Below are positions 21,761-33,222 of a stretch of 64,000 bases of DNA, piece by piece. The number at the start of each line of letters is the position of its first letter. The first letter of the stretch is position 1. The stretch is from Liolophura sinensis (Eukaryota > Mollusca > Polyplacophora > Chitonida > Chitonidae), in NCBI RefSeq assembly GCF_032854445.1, contig NC_088296.1, forward strand, positions 22,745,853 through 22,809,852, given 5' to 3'. The notes under the pieces were generated by a model that saw nothing but the letters and a program-made list of their open reading frames with translations, was not told where the DNA came from and did no database searches. A program made the translations under genes and the position numbers.

Positions 21761-24700
21761 TTAGTATATTTATATTGGAAGAGCAGCAGTTGGATTGCAT
21801 TCCCCTTCGGTGTGAACTTCATCTCCTGCTAATTGTTAGTGTTGACTGTTAGAATGCACAAACGTCAAGAGAGTTACGAAGAAGCTGACTGACGAGCCTT
21901 TCGGTTCATCAATACACACAGGAATGCCGTAGCCACCCCGTCATCGCTTTAGCAACTGTGCAGTACTTGAGAATAAACTTGAAAGGGGTCATCTTAACAG
22001 TTGGTGCACATCTCGCCATGGTATGTTGTCATGTTTTACAACGTGATGCGATGTGATGCAAACAACTGCACTGTGATTGTAAATGGTAAGATGTTTAATG
22101 ACGTTCCACCTGCGTTGTTTATAGTCGATTAATTTAATTTAATCAGGTGACGTGTCAAATACATGTACGTTGTCATTGTGGCAACAATCACAGGCTATCA
22201 TTTTATTTTTGAAAACAAAATGCGTGAAAACTTTTCGCCTTGATTTAAAAATGGAATATTAAATATTATTTTCTTTTTGTAATTTGTAATTTGCGTCTTA
22301 AAGTAGATCTGTTGTCTCCAAGCCAATAATAGATGCAGATTGTAAAACTGAAGGAAATTAACTTGAAAGATTAACGTGTCTTAATATTCCACCAAAGTGC
22401 CCGTTCCTTAATTACTACCACAGAGAAGGTTTGTAATTAGGCAAAACAATCTAAAGATTGTAGCAAATTTATTAAGAGTAATAGTACCGATTGGTCAAGT
22501 GTTGAAAGAACCTTCTTGTACGTCAAGTTAGTAGGAACACTGGCGTTGTTTCAAGTAGCAAAACCTTTACAATTAGCAAAAATATCCCGAGAACTGTTCC
22601 CTTAAGCTAGCTTGGTCTGCAGCTTTTTAGCTTCTGGGTAAGTGCCAAGGGTGTCACGGCATTGATTTATGCACGTCAATGCCAGACATCAGTAAATCTC
22701 AAGTTACATGTTATATGAGGATATGCCATACGTTATAAAATGTATGCAATACGTAGTCTTCAAGTTACGTCATTATGTGAACAAAGCGACGTCGCAGCGC
22801 AATATGACGTCGGCACTTCCCGGCAGTGTAGGACTGCTTGGCTATCTTTTAATATGGCATCATTCGTGTAGATTTAAAACCACAGGCAAGTTATTACGTT
22901 TTCAATATATGGCACACGAGGCCCACCCGAAAAGATAATTCGGGAGATTAATCTAAAGATGATTCGTTACTTTATCTGTACCTTATGTACATAAAATGTA
23001 CAAGTACTGTCACATGTAAAATCAGTGACGACACGTTTGAAAAGGGAGGTCATTCTGCTGTGGTGACATCACATCTCGAAATCGGAATATTAAAGGAGAA
23101 TAAAAAAATAAAAAACGATGCCAAAATCAGATGAAAGAGCGTCAAAACTTATTTGCAAATATGATCTTTAATATTTTTTTGAATTTTTTTTTCAAGAGAA
23201 AATGGTATTTGAAAATACTTTTATATGGTGGGTATTTGAAACCAACTTTTGGTATTTATCTTTGTTGCATAATAATGTTCTAAATAAGGATGTGATACTT
23301 GTTTAATTTATTTGAATATAAATTTGTTGTTTATATCGAGACTTGTGCATTTAACCTAAATTATAATATTTATGAACATATTAAAAATATAAATATGATC
23401 CAAGTTGAGGTTTAATACATTTGTTAGCTGAAAAGATCAAATTCTAGTGATAAAATATTTATTAAACCTGTGTCACATCCTCGTTTATGACATTATTAAA
23501 CAAAGACTATCAATACGAAAAGGTGGTCCCAAATACCCACCATACAAAAATTATTTTCAAATGCCTTTTTTCCTTAAGGAAAAATTGGCGAAAAAAGTAA
23601 AGACCACATTTAGGAATAACTTTTCACACTGTTTCATCTGAGCGTTATGTAGTTTTTATGTTTTCTCCAACTTTAAGGGGAACTAATATCACAAACTATC
23701 CCGTGGTAACTGGATCACTTCAGAACGCCAATAACCCCACGATTTAAAGGCAGTCACAAAGGCAAATTATAGTCTCATAGGGCATATAAAATTTATTAGA
23801 TATCAAGATAAGTAAATCGATAACATTTATCCATATTTAAATTCTCTGCAATTAAAGTAGCATAAAAATTTTTCCGACAATTGTAGATTTTTAGCTTTAC
23901 ATTCTTCGTCATTGATGCTTGTTTAATTCTCGTGTTTATCACGTTTGATTGCCTTATACAATTGGTTAATTCAATTCTTCGCAAAGGAGGGATTTAACAA
24001 TTAGGTGAGTGAAGTTTTAGAGAAGAGTGTTAAAAGTTGATTAAAACAGCAATATCGGATCAACATCCAATATTCATCCGTCTGATCACCACAGGGCGCT
24101 TTGTTCTGAAGACGAGGCTTTTGGAAAACTCTCGATGTGTTTCATTAAAGTCGTCCTAATATTAACCAGAAACACAAAATATATTTTTATATTTAAAAAA
24201 AAAATGCTATTTAAATAATTAAGCTGGCACAGTGTCAACCAAAGGCGTGTAGTCGATGTTTTAGATTCAATGGGAGTGCTTTTCTCATGTACTAGTCCTC
24301 AATTTTGAGCGGGTTAATTCGTAAGACAAGGAGCAATAATGTTCAACAATATGTCTACACGGGACAGCATTGAATAATGTCAATTTTGACACCCTGGCTG
24401 ATCTCGAAAACAAACAAGTTGCATTTTTGTAAGTGCGCATAAAGGATGATAACAAAAAAGGAGTTTTTGTCACAACGACCCCGGGGATGCTGCGTAACAA
24501 ATAAGGTGTAAAGTGGATTTCAAGGTTGTAGATCAACGGCCGTCTTTTGATCAAACAGGTTTAATATTATCCTCAAACAAAAATGACAGATGACTTCGGG
24601 GAGATACGCAGCGATATTTGATAATAAAAAGCAAAAAAAAAATATAATCCGTTCTATCAGCCGGTGACATTCTTGAGCTTTGCTAGTAGAAAGGCGGTGG

Positions 24701-27415
24701 TTTACTTGACGCTGTTTCTTTGTGCAACACGCCAGGGGCAATGTTTGAGGGTCTGTTGAGAATTGAGGTGCGGCGAGGCGACAGCCGGCAATTCCTCAAT
24801 CCTTTAGTTAGCACCTTTGCTGTCGGAAGAATCAAGCTGTATTTGTCTAATGTTTCACCTCGATCTCGATTCCAGAACAGTTGCCCAGGTTTGGCCTTAG
24901 GAGTAGAGATATCTCGCCGGGGCCGCCAGCGTTTTCAACTCCAACAGCATTCACAGATGTAACCCGCTGGCTTCTGGTTGGATAGGAAACTTTGGCCTAA
25001 GCGGCTCATGCCAGCGGGCTCAGTTACGACGCTTCTAACCCCAGCATCCTCTTAAAGAGGCTACGTAGAGAGGACTACGATTGAGAAAAGCAAAGCCTTG
25101 CAAACCAGATGAGCTGGACGGATGAAAACACATTGTTCGGGCTCTTATCGCCTCTTCGCCAAGTGTTTCTGTACAACACCAACCCCTTTGGACGAGACAA
25201 AAAACCCTTATAGACGTGGTGCCAACCCCCAAGGTTTCGATGCTGATGGTAATGAGTTAAGGATATTTGCAAGTCAGTGGCCTTGAAAAGTTGTTTTCCG
25301 GTAAATATACGAAGAGGAAAACCTGACCAACATTTGATGTGTAACGGTGAAAAGAGAGCCTGCAGAACCTATTGGTTTATGCTGAGGACAAATAACATCA
25401 AGTTAATTCAATTAACGTATTTGTCTGGCTCCAATACAGCAAACTGAAATTCGATATACACGAAGAAATAGACGAGTATTTTTGGACAAAACAGACTGGG
25501 GACCAATAATTATAGATTCCCCATCATCAGTGTTACACGACACGAGACATAGCTGAATGTGTTTAGTAAAAGCTGTTTATCTTATTAATCAGAGATGGTC
25601 AAACTAATTTATTTTCATAACTTTCTTTCGGTGATGACGTCATGCAGATAATAAAGATATTTATAGCTGTGTGACAACCAGACCTTACTATGTTGGCCTG
25701 TTAAAACTGAACACACATATATGCACACAGATGTAAAAAAAAATTACGCATATTACTGGCTGAAATGCAGAACTTAGCAGTGATCAAACACAAAGCAGTT
25801 AAGAAAAAAACATTCAATAACACTCTAAGTTGCATTTTCAAGAAGAGTAAAGGCATTGCTATCGGCCTACAAAGACATTTACCCAAATAACACAGTTACC
25901 TCACTTTAGATTTACCTGTTTTTGTGATGCTAAGCATGAACGTTTAACCACCTATTTTTGACGTATATAAGGTTTGACGAAGTTTCTGTCACATTTCCTC
26001 TTAAATAGCAACAGAATCATGTAATTTGATGACACAAACAGATTCACATAGATCTTCTGATGGTGGCATCATAAAATAATTCACGAATATGCAGACACAC
26101 ATCCCTGTAAAACAGTCAGCTCAACAATACTATGTAATATGGCAATCGAAAATAGTCAAATACACGAAAGATCCATAGCGCTAATTTACAGATACACACA
26201 GATTTTTTGGTACGTGCAACTCCAACCCATAGCGGACATCTGCTCGCCGAATTTAATTGATCAACCGCGTTTGTAATTAATGTGGTAAACTTAACAACGA
26301 CATTCTTCGGATTTCGCAAAGAGGCTGACTACTACGACAAAGACCCCGAAGAACGACACAAAGCACGCGCTATGATTTGCATAATGTGGTTACCTCAGTT
26401 TAACGTTATCATTACGTTTAAAACAACGGAATTACGGTTATGTAACCGGCCAGTTATTTACGTCAACGCTTGCCAAAGGCCGATGTGGTATTTGAGAGTT
26501 AGGGTTTAGTGTACCCGACATTGCGTGATAGAGATCATCGTGGCGAAATGTTCGTGTACGTTAACATGCTGTAAACATATTTAATGCCAAAAGACCAGAC
26601 AATCTTAAAACACAATGGACAATGAAGGATCCATTCGTGTAATACATAGATGGAAGCATTTAAAAGAAAGCTACATGAACAAATGTCGTTCTTTTCCCAA
26701 AAGCTTTCTCCTTTCTGTAGTGCATTCCTGTGATACATCCTTTCCACTCTATCAACGTTAGTTACTCATGAAGAAAATAAGTTCAAATGTGGTGAGTGTG
26801 TCTAGGTGCATACATTTGTCTTAATTCAAACTATGACGCACATGTACAGGAACGAATCGTTTCTTGCGACTGGACAATTAGAGGATGTAGACACCCCATA
26901 GTATCAAAACGTGGTTAAATATACAGACCTGCCACATAGGCAATGTGTAAGAATCAACGGTTAAGCCCGCTAGAAGGATCCACTCTAAATACACAAAGAC
27001 ACAAAACTTTTATGAGACATTGTCCTCCTAGTGGGTGGTACATATTTTCCCTAAAGCCGAAGATTGTCGGTCGAAAACTCATTTTGTAGACACTTACGAA
27101 ACTCAACACGGAAACATGTTGAAATATTATGACATGTTCATATTTGGTCAACTTTTTTAATAAATATCGGGATACAGACAGATGGCTTTTAATGGACACC
27201 TATGACCTGCGTCTAGCTTATATGTGCATAAAAAGATATACAGCTTTATCCCTTAAGACGTACTGAATGAAATGGTTGTTACTCTGGGGTAGGTTGGAGT
27301 GTCAGCTAGCGTCAGTGAAAAGGGAATTTTCTTTGTGGTAGAGACGAAATACTACAGTTTCATATTATAGAATACAAGTAAAATTCAGCGTTAACCACGG
27401 TCATAGGTTGTATGT
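21761..27415. other. No confirmed gene
   Basis: Long AT-rich stretch, possibly downstream intron of the AA15 gene that reads leftwards from 27.9 kb. 22775-22830 has CRE-type GACGTC words and an ETS-type CTTCCCGG. 24720-25030 is GC-richer with an 80-codon frame of unknown nature. I looked on the minus strand for the Cys-Gly-x-Cys-Gly-Asp exon expected next in AA15 genes and did not find it. Confidence 0.35.
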
Positions 27416-27417
27416 GC

Positions 27418-27600
27418 TAGGAGGCGTGTACATTGCTACCATTTATGTATTTACATGAACAGTTCGAATAAAAGCCTGACTGAAGTAAATTTGGCAGCGA
27501 CGGTATGTCACCGGTTGTGTGTGACCATTTGACAGCTATCACACTGTCGTCGCTGCTCTAGTCTTACTCTCTATGCTGTACGTGCTTAATTATATCTTAT
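27418..27600 (+). repeat. Dispersed repeat R, copy 5
   Basis: Nearly complete plus-strand copy: GTACATTGCTACCATTTATG, TTTACATGAACAGTTCGAA, CCTGACTGAAGTAAA, GTGTGTGACCATTTGACAG, CTATCACACTGTCGTCGCTG and CTCTATGCTGTACGTG. It lies just 3' of the AA15 exon, so inside its first intron if the gene continues leftwards. Confidence 0.75.
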
Positions 27601-27704
27601 ACTGCCTGAAACAAAAAGTGACCGACGAATCATTTTCTCTGGCACCCACTGCAATACATCAACAATGTCAAAGACCATGACAGACGAATAGAGAAAAGAC
27701 TTAC

Positions 27705-27899
27705 CATGCGTCCTCCGCAGTACAACTCGTTATCGTTGTAATTAACAGGGTTGTCGAATCCGAAGCGCCACATACTATTCCTGGCCGGTGGATCAATTAA
27801 ACGTCCATGACCGTGAACAGTCCTCGAGCAAATGGTTACTAAAACTACAGTCATCACATACACGGACAACCCTAACGGTCTATTGTACAAACTTTCCAT
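27705..27899 (-). CDS. AA15 lytic polysaccharide monooxygenase, first exon
   Basis: This exon encodes 65 residues: a signal peptide (ATG at 27899, basic start, hydrophobic core LSVYVMTVVLVTIC), then a mature N-terminus HGRLIDPPARNSMWRFGFDN followed by PVNYNDNELYCGGRM. The first His of the mature protein is the His-brace copper ligand of LPMOs, and HGRL-PP-R--MWRFGFD-PVNY-DN-L-CGG is the AA15 signature. These secreted copper enzymes cleave crystalline chitin or cellulose oxidatively and occur in molluscs and arthropods. The exon ends at ATG followed by GTAAGT (donor at 27704), after a complete codon. An upstream in-frame start at 27992 would add 31 non-signal-like residues, so 27899 is preferred. 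The catalytic second His and the Cys-rich exons were not found, so the gene is partial here or has a long first intron. Confidence 0.85.
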
Positions 27900-30800
27900 T
27901 TTATGCTGTGATATTAAAAATTGACGGACCAGTCCGTCTTCGTATAGACTACGGATATGGATATAGATGATAGAATATTCCTTCGTTTCCAATGCAGTTT
28001 AATAGCGACACCACAAACGGAACGGCAACAGGATATTCGTCATTTCCAAGGGACAGACCTGCTGGACAAATGTTAAAAAACTTGCGTAAAACACTCGGTG
28101 GCGAGAACAGGTCCTGAAGAAGTCCAGTACGACTGTGTTGTGTAACTGTACAGAGTACCCTAAAACGAGTTTGATTCACCACCAGGTTGTCTGTAAACTC
28201 CAGATAACGTGAAGGTTGTATAGCTGTAATCCACACTCTTAGAGAACTCAGCTTGCCCTATCGTGTCACTAAGATGCGTTCAGAGACTCCGGTGTTTCAG
28301 TTGTGTCAGTGGGTTGTTATTTGGGGTCCAGCCTTTATAGGGCTCCGAACATTGATTGTCACTCCAATAGAAGAATATCCACTTATGCAATAAAAGAGAA
28401 CCCGAGTGTTGCTGACAAGGATTCTCGTCACATCATCATCACCATGAATTGCACGGGGATATTCGTGTAAACTATTCCCTCCCAGGACTCTTGTCCTGTG
28501 ATGTCCGAGAATCAAAGTTCAACGTGACGTGTTCTGTGAGGCGCTTCAAAGACGAGTGAGTCTCTGGAAGGCATGAGGTCCAGTTTTAACACAGGTTATG
28601 ATAGGGGAGGGCTCACCAAACAGACCGTTCAATCGCCCGCCGACCGCCATGTTTGTCGACCGGCAGCCATGTTTGTTTACTTTTCCTTCCAGTCGCTTTG
28701 TTGATCTTTGCCTGTTGTCTTTTGCAAGAGAAGATATTTTGTGTCTGCGATCTGTTTAAGCAGGGATGCAGCCATCGCCGTCCCCTAGGGATGACACCGT
28801 TGCGTAATAAACTGAATGAGAAGGATAAAAACATCAAGATTTTTTCTTCCCTGCCATTTTTTTCTTGCCCAACCTTTTTATCTTTAGGGGAGGTGAGAGT
28901 TTAGTCCTTTCTTCAGCTTCAAAACATCTGTGTTACAGTTTTTCGGATTTTCAAGGAACGAAAATCTATCGTTAATTACACTACACGGAACCTGTCTTTA
29001 TAATTGGCTCTATTTAGCAACGTAGAGTTGTCGTGTAGATTAGGGAAAGGGAGTGGTAATGTTAGGGATTTTCAATCAGGTTTAGTACCAAGCCTTTCCT
29101 GCATGCATCACAAAACACTTGTCCCACCGTCTTTGGAAAACGAGCCTTTTAAGCGCGATTTCACACCTTCAATTTTTTTCAACCAGTTTACAACGACGCG
29201 TCTGCAAACGCTGCAACAATGGAATAAGACAGCCTCAGACGTGTCGTGCTCATTTGCGAAGACCAACAAATCATTGCCTATATGTATTGGTAAAAAAAAA
29301 ACCTTGCCAAAGAAAACCTGCAGGCTGCTAAAAGGAGAAGTCAAGCCGTTGGGATTGCCAGGCCTTGGAGACAAACTGTGAGGTGTAAACCTGTGATAAA
29401 TCAAGGAGATGTGGAACGGAGGAACTTTTCGTCTTTAATGCCTGTTCAGAAGTTGTCTTGTTATGTATATGTGTATTGTGCACATGTGTATATTTAGAGG
29501 GCGTCTCATTGATTGTGTTAAGCCGATGTAGATCACTACATGCCTGATAATTGTTTGATTTCGTCACCACCAGATGGCTTCCGTGTTTAAGTAAAGATCT
29601 CGAATCGCCGTGTTATACAGAGTGCTCTGTATAAGACCACTGACTAAAGATCACACCAGTGTATTGATTTTCCTTACTATTTATACACCAGTTTTGTTCA
29701 CTTCATCCTCAAAAATATACATGTGTACCCCCTAACCATCTTGAGGTCCCATACCACATTATGACATGCGGTTTGCACTTTTTTCTGCTGCATATAAAAA
29801 AAATTAACCCTAGGGTAACCACCATTGTTTGGAACTTTGGTTGCTGGAAGTAAGGTCATAGCAATGTGTCCACTTGGCAACATCTAAGAAGGTATGTAAT
29901 AACACTGGTTAAAAAGTTTTCAGTTCTATCCAACACTTGTATGTTTCGTTAAGAACGAATTAGCTGTGTAGAAATTTATAGTGAATCAATATTTTAAAAT
30001 GTCTGCGTGGCCAGTATTATCCGGTGAGTGCACTTTCCCTCTTCAGTTCAGACATGTACTGTATGGATAATCTGTACCTGAACTTGACCAAGAGTCAAGT
30101 ACGAAAATGTATCCTCAAATATCACGGTGTATCTAAGCTGCTATGTTGAATATGCGGTATTGCAGGAATTACGGCTTCGTGTCGCTTGTGAATATCATAA
30201 TACATCCAAGGTATCTATGGCGTCACTTTGTATATACGGTGTCAGCCATGCTGCTGCATTATAGATGTATCCATGGCAGTGCCTTATATCTTCGGCTTCT
30301 CCTTGGTTCCATGGTATTGTCTTGTATCCATGGTGTCTCATTGTATCGATGATGTCAATTTCGGTGGAGAGGGGGTCATCGGAAAAAGGCTATCCGTTGG
30401 AAGCTTCAATCTGAACACCGAGCGTAAACATAAAAGCATAGTTTTTTTTTTACATTAATATTAACCTATTGAACCTATTTCTGTTGATTAGAAGTTAAAG
30501 GCTGTATAATTAAGACACAAAACATTTTGTTTGTTTTACGTGACGAGCACACAGCATTTTGAATCATTCTACATCAAGGACGACTAATAAATATCTACTT
30601 ATATCAATGCATTTTTTTCCTAATTCTATTTAATCCATATTTAGGCATTTACGTGAACGTGAAACCTTAACTGTGGTAGGCTGGCATAAGGCTGGATTTC
30701 ACCTGTTCTACGTGTGATATCGTTACAAGGAAAATACAGGTAGAATACTTTTTCAACCTCATAACGATAAACTCCATAAACTTAGTGTATTATTATACGA

Positions 30801-31958
30801 CAGATGCAGAATTCACTTCACCTCCCCCCCCCCAAAAGAAAACAACAAAAAAAACATACAAAACATTGGTTTGTATTTTCAGAGAAGATAGCGTAGGTTT
30901 TCTTACTGCGTGGAGTGTTTAACCGCCTGGGATACAATAACAGTAAAATACGCCACGCCCATTCCCCAGCATGCCTATTAATTATGAATAATTATGACGT
31001 CACCCCAGGCAATCAGCTCTTGGTGTCGAAACTAAGCTTATAGGGATAAACATTATAAATTATTTATTGTATTTTAACTGCATTTTCCTTGTTATAATAT
31101 GGACGTTCAACATGTCAATGTGTAGAACCTGTGTTGCTATGTGACACTGACTAAAGCAATTTTTTTAGACAGCTGAATGTAGGCGACTCTATAAAAGAAA
31201 AAAGTCTGTAGCAACCTTTCCTCGCTGCCCTCTTTTGAGTTACTAAGTCCTACTCTCTCGCTTGCATTTTATTCTACTGATTTTGTCCTGATAATACTGA
31301 AGTTGCTATTCTACTGACATCCACAAACACATGTTCATTTCCTTCCTGGTACGTGATGAATCAAGGCTCTCCTTCGAGAATATTTACAGTACAGCCTTGA
31401 TAAGGCAAATATACTTACGTAAGTTTACATGGCGCAACTATCTGAAAATGCAAAAAAAAAAGGAATTGGCGATGTTCTTACCTTCGGCAAGATAATTGAT
31501 CAGTCGACACCTTTCCTAGCGACCACTGATCGTTGGCTGCAGACGACGCCCTCGTTGAATGCAGCTGTTACGTAACACTCGCGCTTTTCCACAAGCGTGG
31601 GCGTTGATAGATGTTGATGAAGTTTACAGATACTCCTTGAAGCAAACATGTCTTTCGGTGATTTTGAAGAAGGTGGCATAATATACATTTATATGCCAAG
31701 ACAATTTCTTATCTCCACAGCGGACAAAATCGCTAAAAACAGCGTCCCTGAAGGTCTGCTGGCATCGTTTATAGAACACCAAGAGAACATTATCTGATGG
31801 AAAATATAAATATGATGCCTATATTTACATAATTCTTTGCCTCGAGTCGGCTTCTTGTAAGTCGGCTAATCATTTCAATACCGACATGCGACCTTCTGAG
31901 CGACCCACCGGCATTTTGGCAGGCCTAGTTTATATATGTGACGTCACGACTTGTATGT
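27900..31958. other. Upstream of the AA15 exon; no further gene confirmed
   Basis: Minus-strand frames at 27949-28236 and 28306-28515 and plus-strand frames at 28649-28904 and 29004-29381 were read; no domain was recognised. AT content rises towards 31 kb. Confidence 0.35.
30211..30361 (+). repeat. Degenerate 19-bp tandem array, 8 units
   Basis: Eight units, seven of them 19 bp and one 18 bp, follow GTATCCATGGTGTCTCATT. Examples are GTATCTATGGCGTCACTTT, GTATATACGGTGTCAGCCA, GTATCCATGGCAGTGCCTT and GTATCGATGATGTCAATTT. Frames of 69 and 76 codons overlapping it are repeat translations. Confidence 0.7.
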
Positions 31959-32190
31959 TAATGTGCTTTTGTCGTCGCAATTTTCAGCATAAAGTCACAG
32001 TGCTGTCAGGTAATACAGGTGACAGCAAAACAGGTCGCACAGTCTGTGCTGTTGCTTTTTCGCCACTGAATTCTAATGTGCTTTTGTCGTCGCAATTTTC
32101 AGCATAAAGTCATAGTGCTGACAGGTAATACAGGTGAGAGCAAAACAGGTCGCACAGTCTGTGATGTTGCTTTTTCGCCACTGATTTCTA
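31959..32190 (+). repeat. 115-bp direct tandem duplication
   Basis: Two copies (about 31959-32073 and 32074-32190) differ at a handful of positions. Each starts ATGTGCTTTTGTCGTCGCAA and TTTTCAG (acceptor-like), then CATAAAGTCA, GGTAATACAGGTGA and TCGCCACTGA. Both are open in one frame, encoding GNTGDSKTGRTVCAVAFSPL and a near copy. Whether it is coding is unknown. Confidence 0.8.
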
Positions 32191-32736
32191 TTGCGCATAC
32201 TTTGACTACCCCTCTTATGGCTTTGTGTCGATGTTATTTTTTGATGGTAACACTTCGACGTGTGCTGTGTAATGAACTCATTCCATACTCCACATGTTTT
32301 TGGTCACTAAAACCATTTTTATGTGCGATGTATTGAACTCCTAGCGGTGTCAAGAATTACGGTGTGTGTCATGCATAATCATCAAGGTAAATTTAGGTGT
32401 TTGTGGAAATAATATGGCTCAGTAAGTCAAGGTAGATGATGCTGGAAATTAAAAGATGTATGAAGTGAAGATGACCAACGTTAGACTGAGAAATCGTCCT
32501 CAGGCATTAGCGTTGTCGATCACTGGTTATTAAGAAAGACCCACGAACGGTGAAAAGGGATTCCCTGTTCAAGACACGTCACACATAATTTTTTGTACAC
32601 ATCGACCAAGGCCTGGTACACATCAGGGTGCCAGTCGTCCGATTTCAAACTATCATGAAAACCACCAGATATTTAATGTAGTTTATATCTAAAATAGCAC
32701 AGAGCGGTGTTTCAGGTCACATCAATTTGTATTTTT
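32191..32736. other. No gene recognised
   Basis: AT-rich sequence without repeats or exon signals. Confidence 0.4.
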
Positions 32737-33072
32737 AGTTTGATTGTTGTTACAGATATGTTTTCACTTATACAATAGCCGTCGGTTTTTTGGGTGAAGA
32801 AAATCGGAGTGCTTGAGATAAACCACGGCCATTTGGCAGGTTGGTGGCAAACTTTGTCACCGAAGACACCAAACATGACACCCAGTCAGGTTATTCCGAC
32901 ACAGGGCCAACCAGTCTTGTCTTCTTGATCTAACCGATCAGTGCTTAGCGCGAAGCATGGTAGCAACAGGAACGATTTTAAAAGGTTTCTTGTACGACTC
33001 AATTCAGGTTTGATACCGGGCTCTCCGACTTGGGGGCCGACACTCAAACCATTAGGTCACCAAATCGGTCTT
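32737..33072 (-). mobile_element. SINE family C, with tRNA-like head
   Basis: Minus-strand element. At the left is a tail related to family A (TTTGATTGTTGTTACAGATA, TTTTCACTTATAC). The middle has AAAATCGGAGTGCTTGAGAT and AACCACGGCCATTTGGCAGG. At the right is a tRNA-like head: AGGTTTGATACCGGGCTC (reverse of box B) and CCATTAGGTCACCAAATCGG (reverse of box A). It is diverged but its parts are in SINE order. Confidence 0.6.
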
Positions 33073-33186
33073 TTAAGGTGTGTATACTGGCAAAAACAAT
33101 ACGTGCCTGAACTGAAAGGCAAAACGGGAATATGTTTAGTCATAAATCGACTTAAATTTTTTTTATATATTTACCTTCCTACATTT

Positions 33187-33222
33187 ACCGGCCGGAGAGG
33201 AAGCCATCATGGACTCGGGTTG
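33187..33222 (-). mobile_element. Small SINE family A fragment
   Basis: CCGGCCGGAGAGGAAGCCAT followed by CATGGACTCGGGTTGGA matches the middle of family A on the minus strand. Confidence 0.5.

Noticed and set aside
24075-24110. Minus-strand Ala-Pro-Cys-Gly-Asp, considered as the second AA15 exon
   Set aside because: The expected Cys-Gly-x-Cys-Gly-Asp spacing and flanking AA15 residues are absent.
26282-26509. Plus-strand frame with a natural-looking stretch FGFRKEADYYDKDPEERHKA
   Set aside because: No matching acceptor or donor and no recognised family; the stretch is short enough to be chance.
28649-28904. A short plus-strand frame with a hydrophobic, Cys-containing start that looked like a secreted peptide
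   Set aside because: The hydrophobic version starts at TTG, not ATG; the ATG frame at 28649 differs and has no signal peptide.
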